Shown here piece after piece: positions 23,988 through 24,254 of a stretch of DNA of 24,254 nt. The first letter of the stretch is position 1; each line of letters begins with the position of its first letter. The DNA is taken from positions 51,304 through 75,557 of the forward strand of contig DIAL01000140.1 in NCBI GenBank assembly GCA_002414705.1, in the 5' to 3' direction. The DNA comes from Flavobacteriaceae bacterium UBA5079. GTDB taxonomy: Bacteria; Bacteroidota; Bacteroidia; Flavobacteriales; Flavobacteriaceae. Below the pieces are notes generated by a model that had not been told where the DNA came from, ran no database searches, and was given only the letters and a program-made list of their open reading frames with translations. The translations under genes were made by a program, and so were the position numbers.

Positions 23988-24254
23988 AGTCCAAATATAA
24001 AACATCGTTGCATTGTTAGCTTACTGTATTCTGCTGGACTACGTAGAAGTGAACTATTAAATCTACAAATTAGCGATATTGATAGTTCCAGAATGCTGAT
24101 ACATGTTAAAGATGCGAAAGGCAATAAAGAACGATATACACTGCTATCGAAGAATACCTTATATGATTTAAGAACCTATTACAAACAATGGAAGCCAACA
24201 AATTATCTTTTTGAAAGCCCGAACAAAGAGAAATACAGCCCGAACAGTGTTGGT
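23988..24254 (+). pseudogene. Tyrosine recombinase/integrase fragment, 5'-broken and cut by the window edge
   Basis: An open frame of 89 codons without a start codon encodes the beginning of a tyrosine recombinase catalytic domain. IKHRCIVSLLYSAGLRRSEL contains the first catalytic Arg (GLRRSELLNL), and VKDAKGNKERYTLLS contains the catalytic Lys of the beta-hairpin. The HxxR and Tyr motifs would lie beyond the window. A TGA at 23985-23987 closes the frame upstream. LSKSQLK in another frame (23969-23989) looks like the segment normally found just before NLKHR, so a small deletion or frameshift probably broke the gene. The N-terminal SAM-like DNA-binding domain is absent. It resembles the XerD/integrase-like recombinases of flavobacteria that often accompany mobile regions. 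I cannot tell whether it is functional in a shorter form. Confidence 0.75.

Overview
The window looks like a chromosomal piece of a member of the Flavobacteriaceae (Bacteroidota), probably marine. The DNA is AT-rich. Several genes have the Bacteroidota promoter core TAnnTTTG and none relies on a clear Shine-Dalgarno sequence. Lineage-typical genes are present: porT and a C-terminal sorting-domain protein (type IX secretion), TamL, a short primary sigma factor without region 1.1, and an AccD without its zinc ribbon. The genus cannot be told from the sequence alone. No rRNA, tRNA or CRISPR was seen.

Layout. (1) 36-2881, minus: trkA-trkH potassium uptake operon. (2) 3121-4564, plus: menG (menaquinone methylation) and porT, convergent with an SPOUT rRNA methylase gene (4626-5345, minus), which is divergent from tamL (5529-8054). 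(3) 8099-12997, plus: core metabolism and translation genes fbaA, accD, rpsO and pnp, with recognisable promoters and terminators. (4) 13056-18143: an accessory insert between pnp and rpoD. It holds a lipoprotein beta-lactamase-fold hydrolase, an unknown protein, a membrane-anchored XRE regulator (minus) and another unknown protein, separated by copies or halves of a palindromic repeat, followed by a sulfatase gene with a one-base frameshift in its signal peptide. (5) 18144-20262, plus: rpoD, a BLUF photoreceptor gene and rpe, convergent with a CBS-domain gene and an M90 (MtfA-like) peptidase gene (minus). (6) 21908-23776, minus: a two-gene operon for a small type IX cargo protein and a larger exported DUF1566/Lcl-type protein. 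(7) 23988-24254, plus: a 5'-broken tyrosine recombinase running off the right edge.

The most interesting region is 13.1-15.8 kb. Single genes whose stop codons abut a repeated left end (GCCAGYGTRCAAC...TGTATA), long imperfect hairpins, and repeated right ends (CACGCAA-n5-TTATACA...GCTA) together look like a gene-cassette array with attC-like but non-canonical sites. Further points of interest are a probable contingency tract in the sulfatase signal peptide, a BLUF protein lacking the usual Trp/Met switch residues, a palindromic operator candidate inside the accD promoter, and paired terminator hairpins before the BLUF gene.
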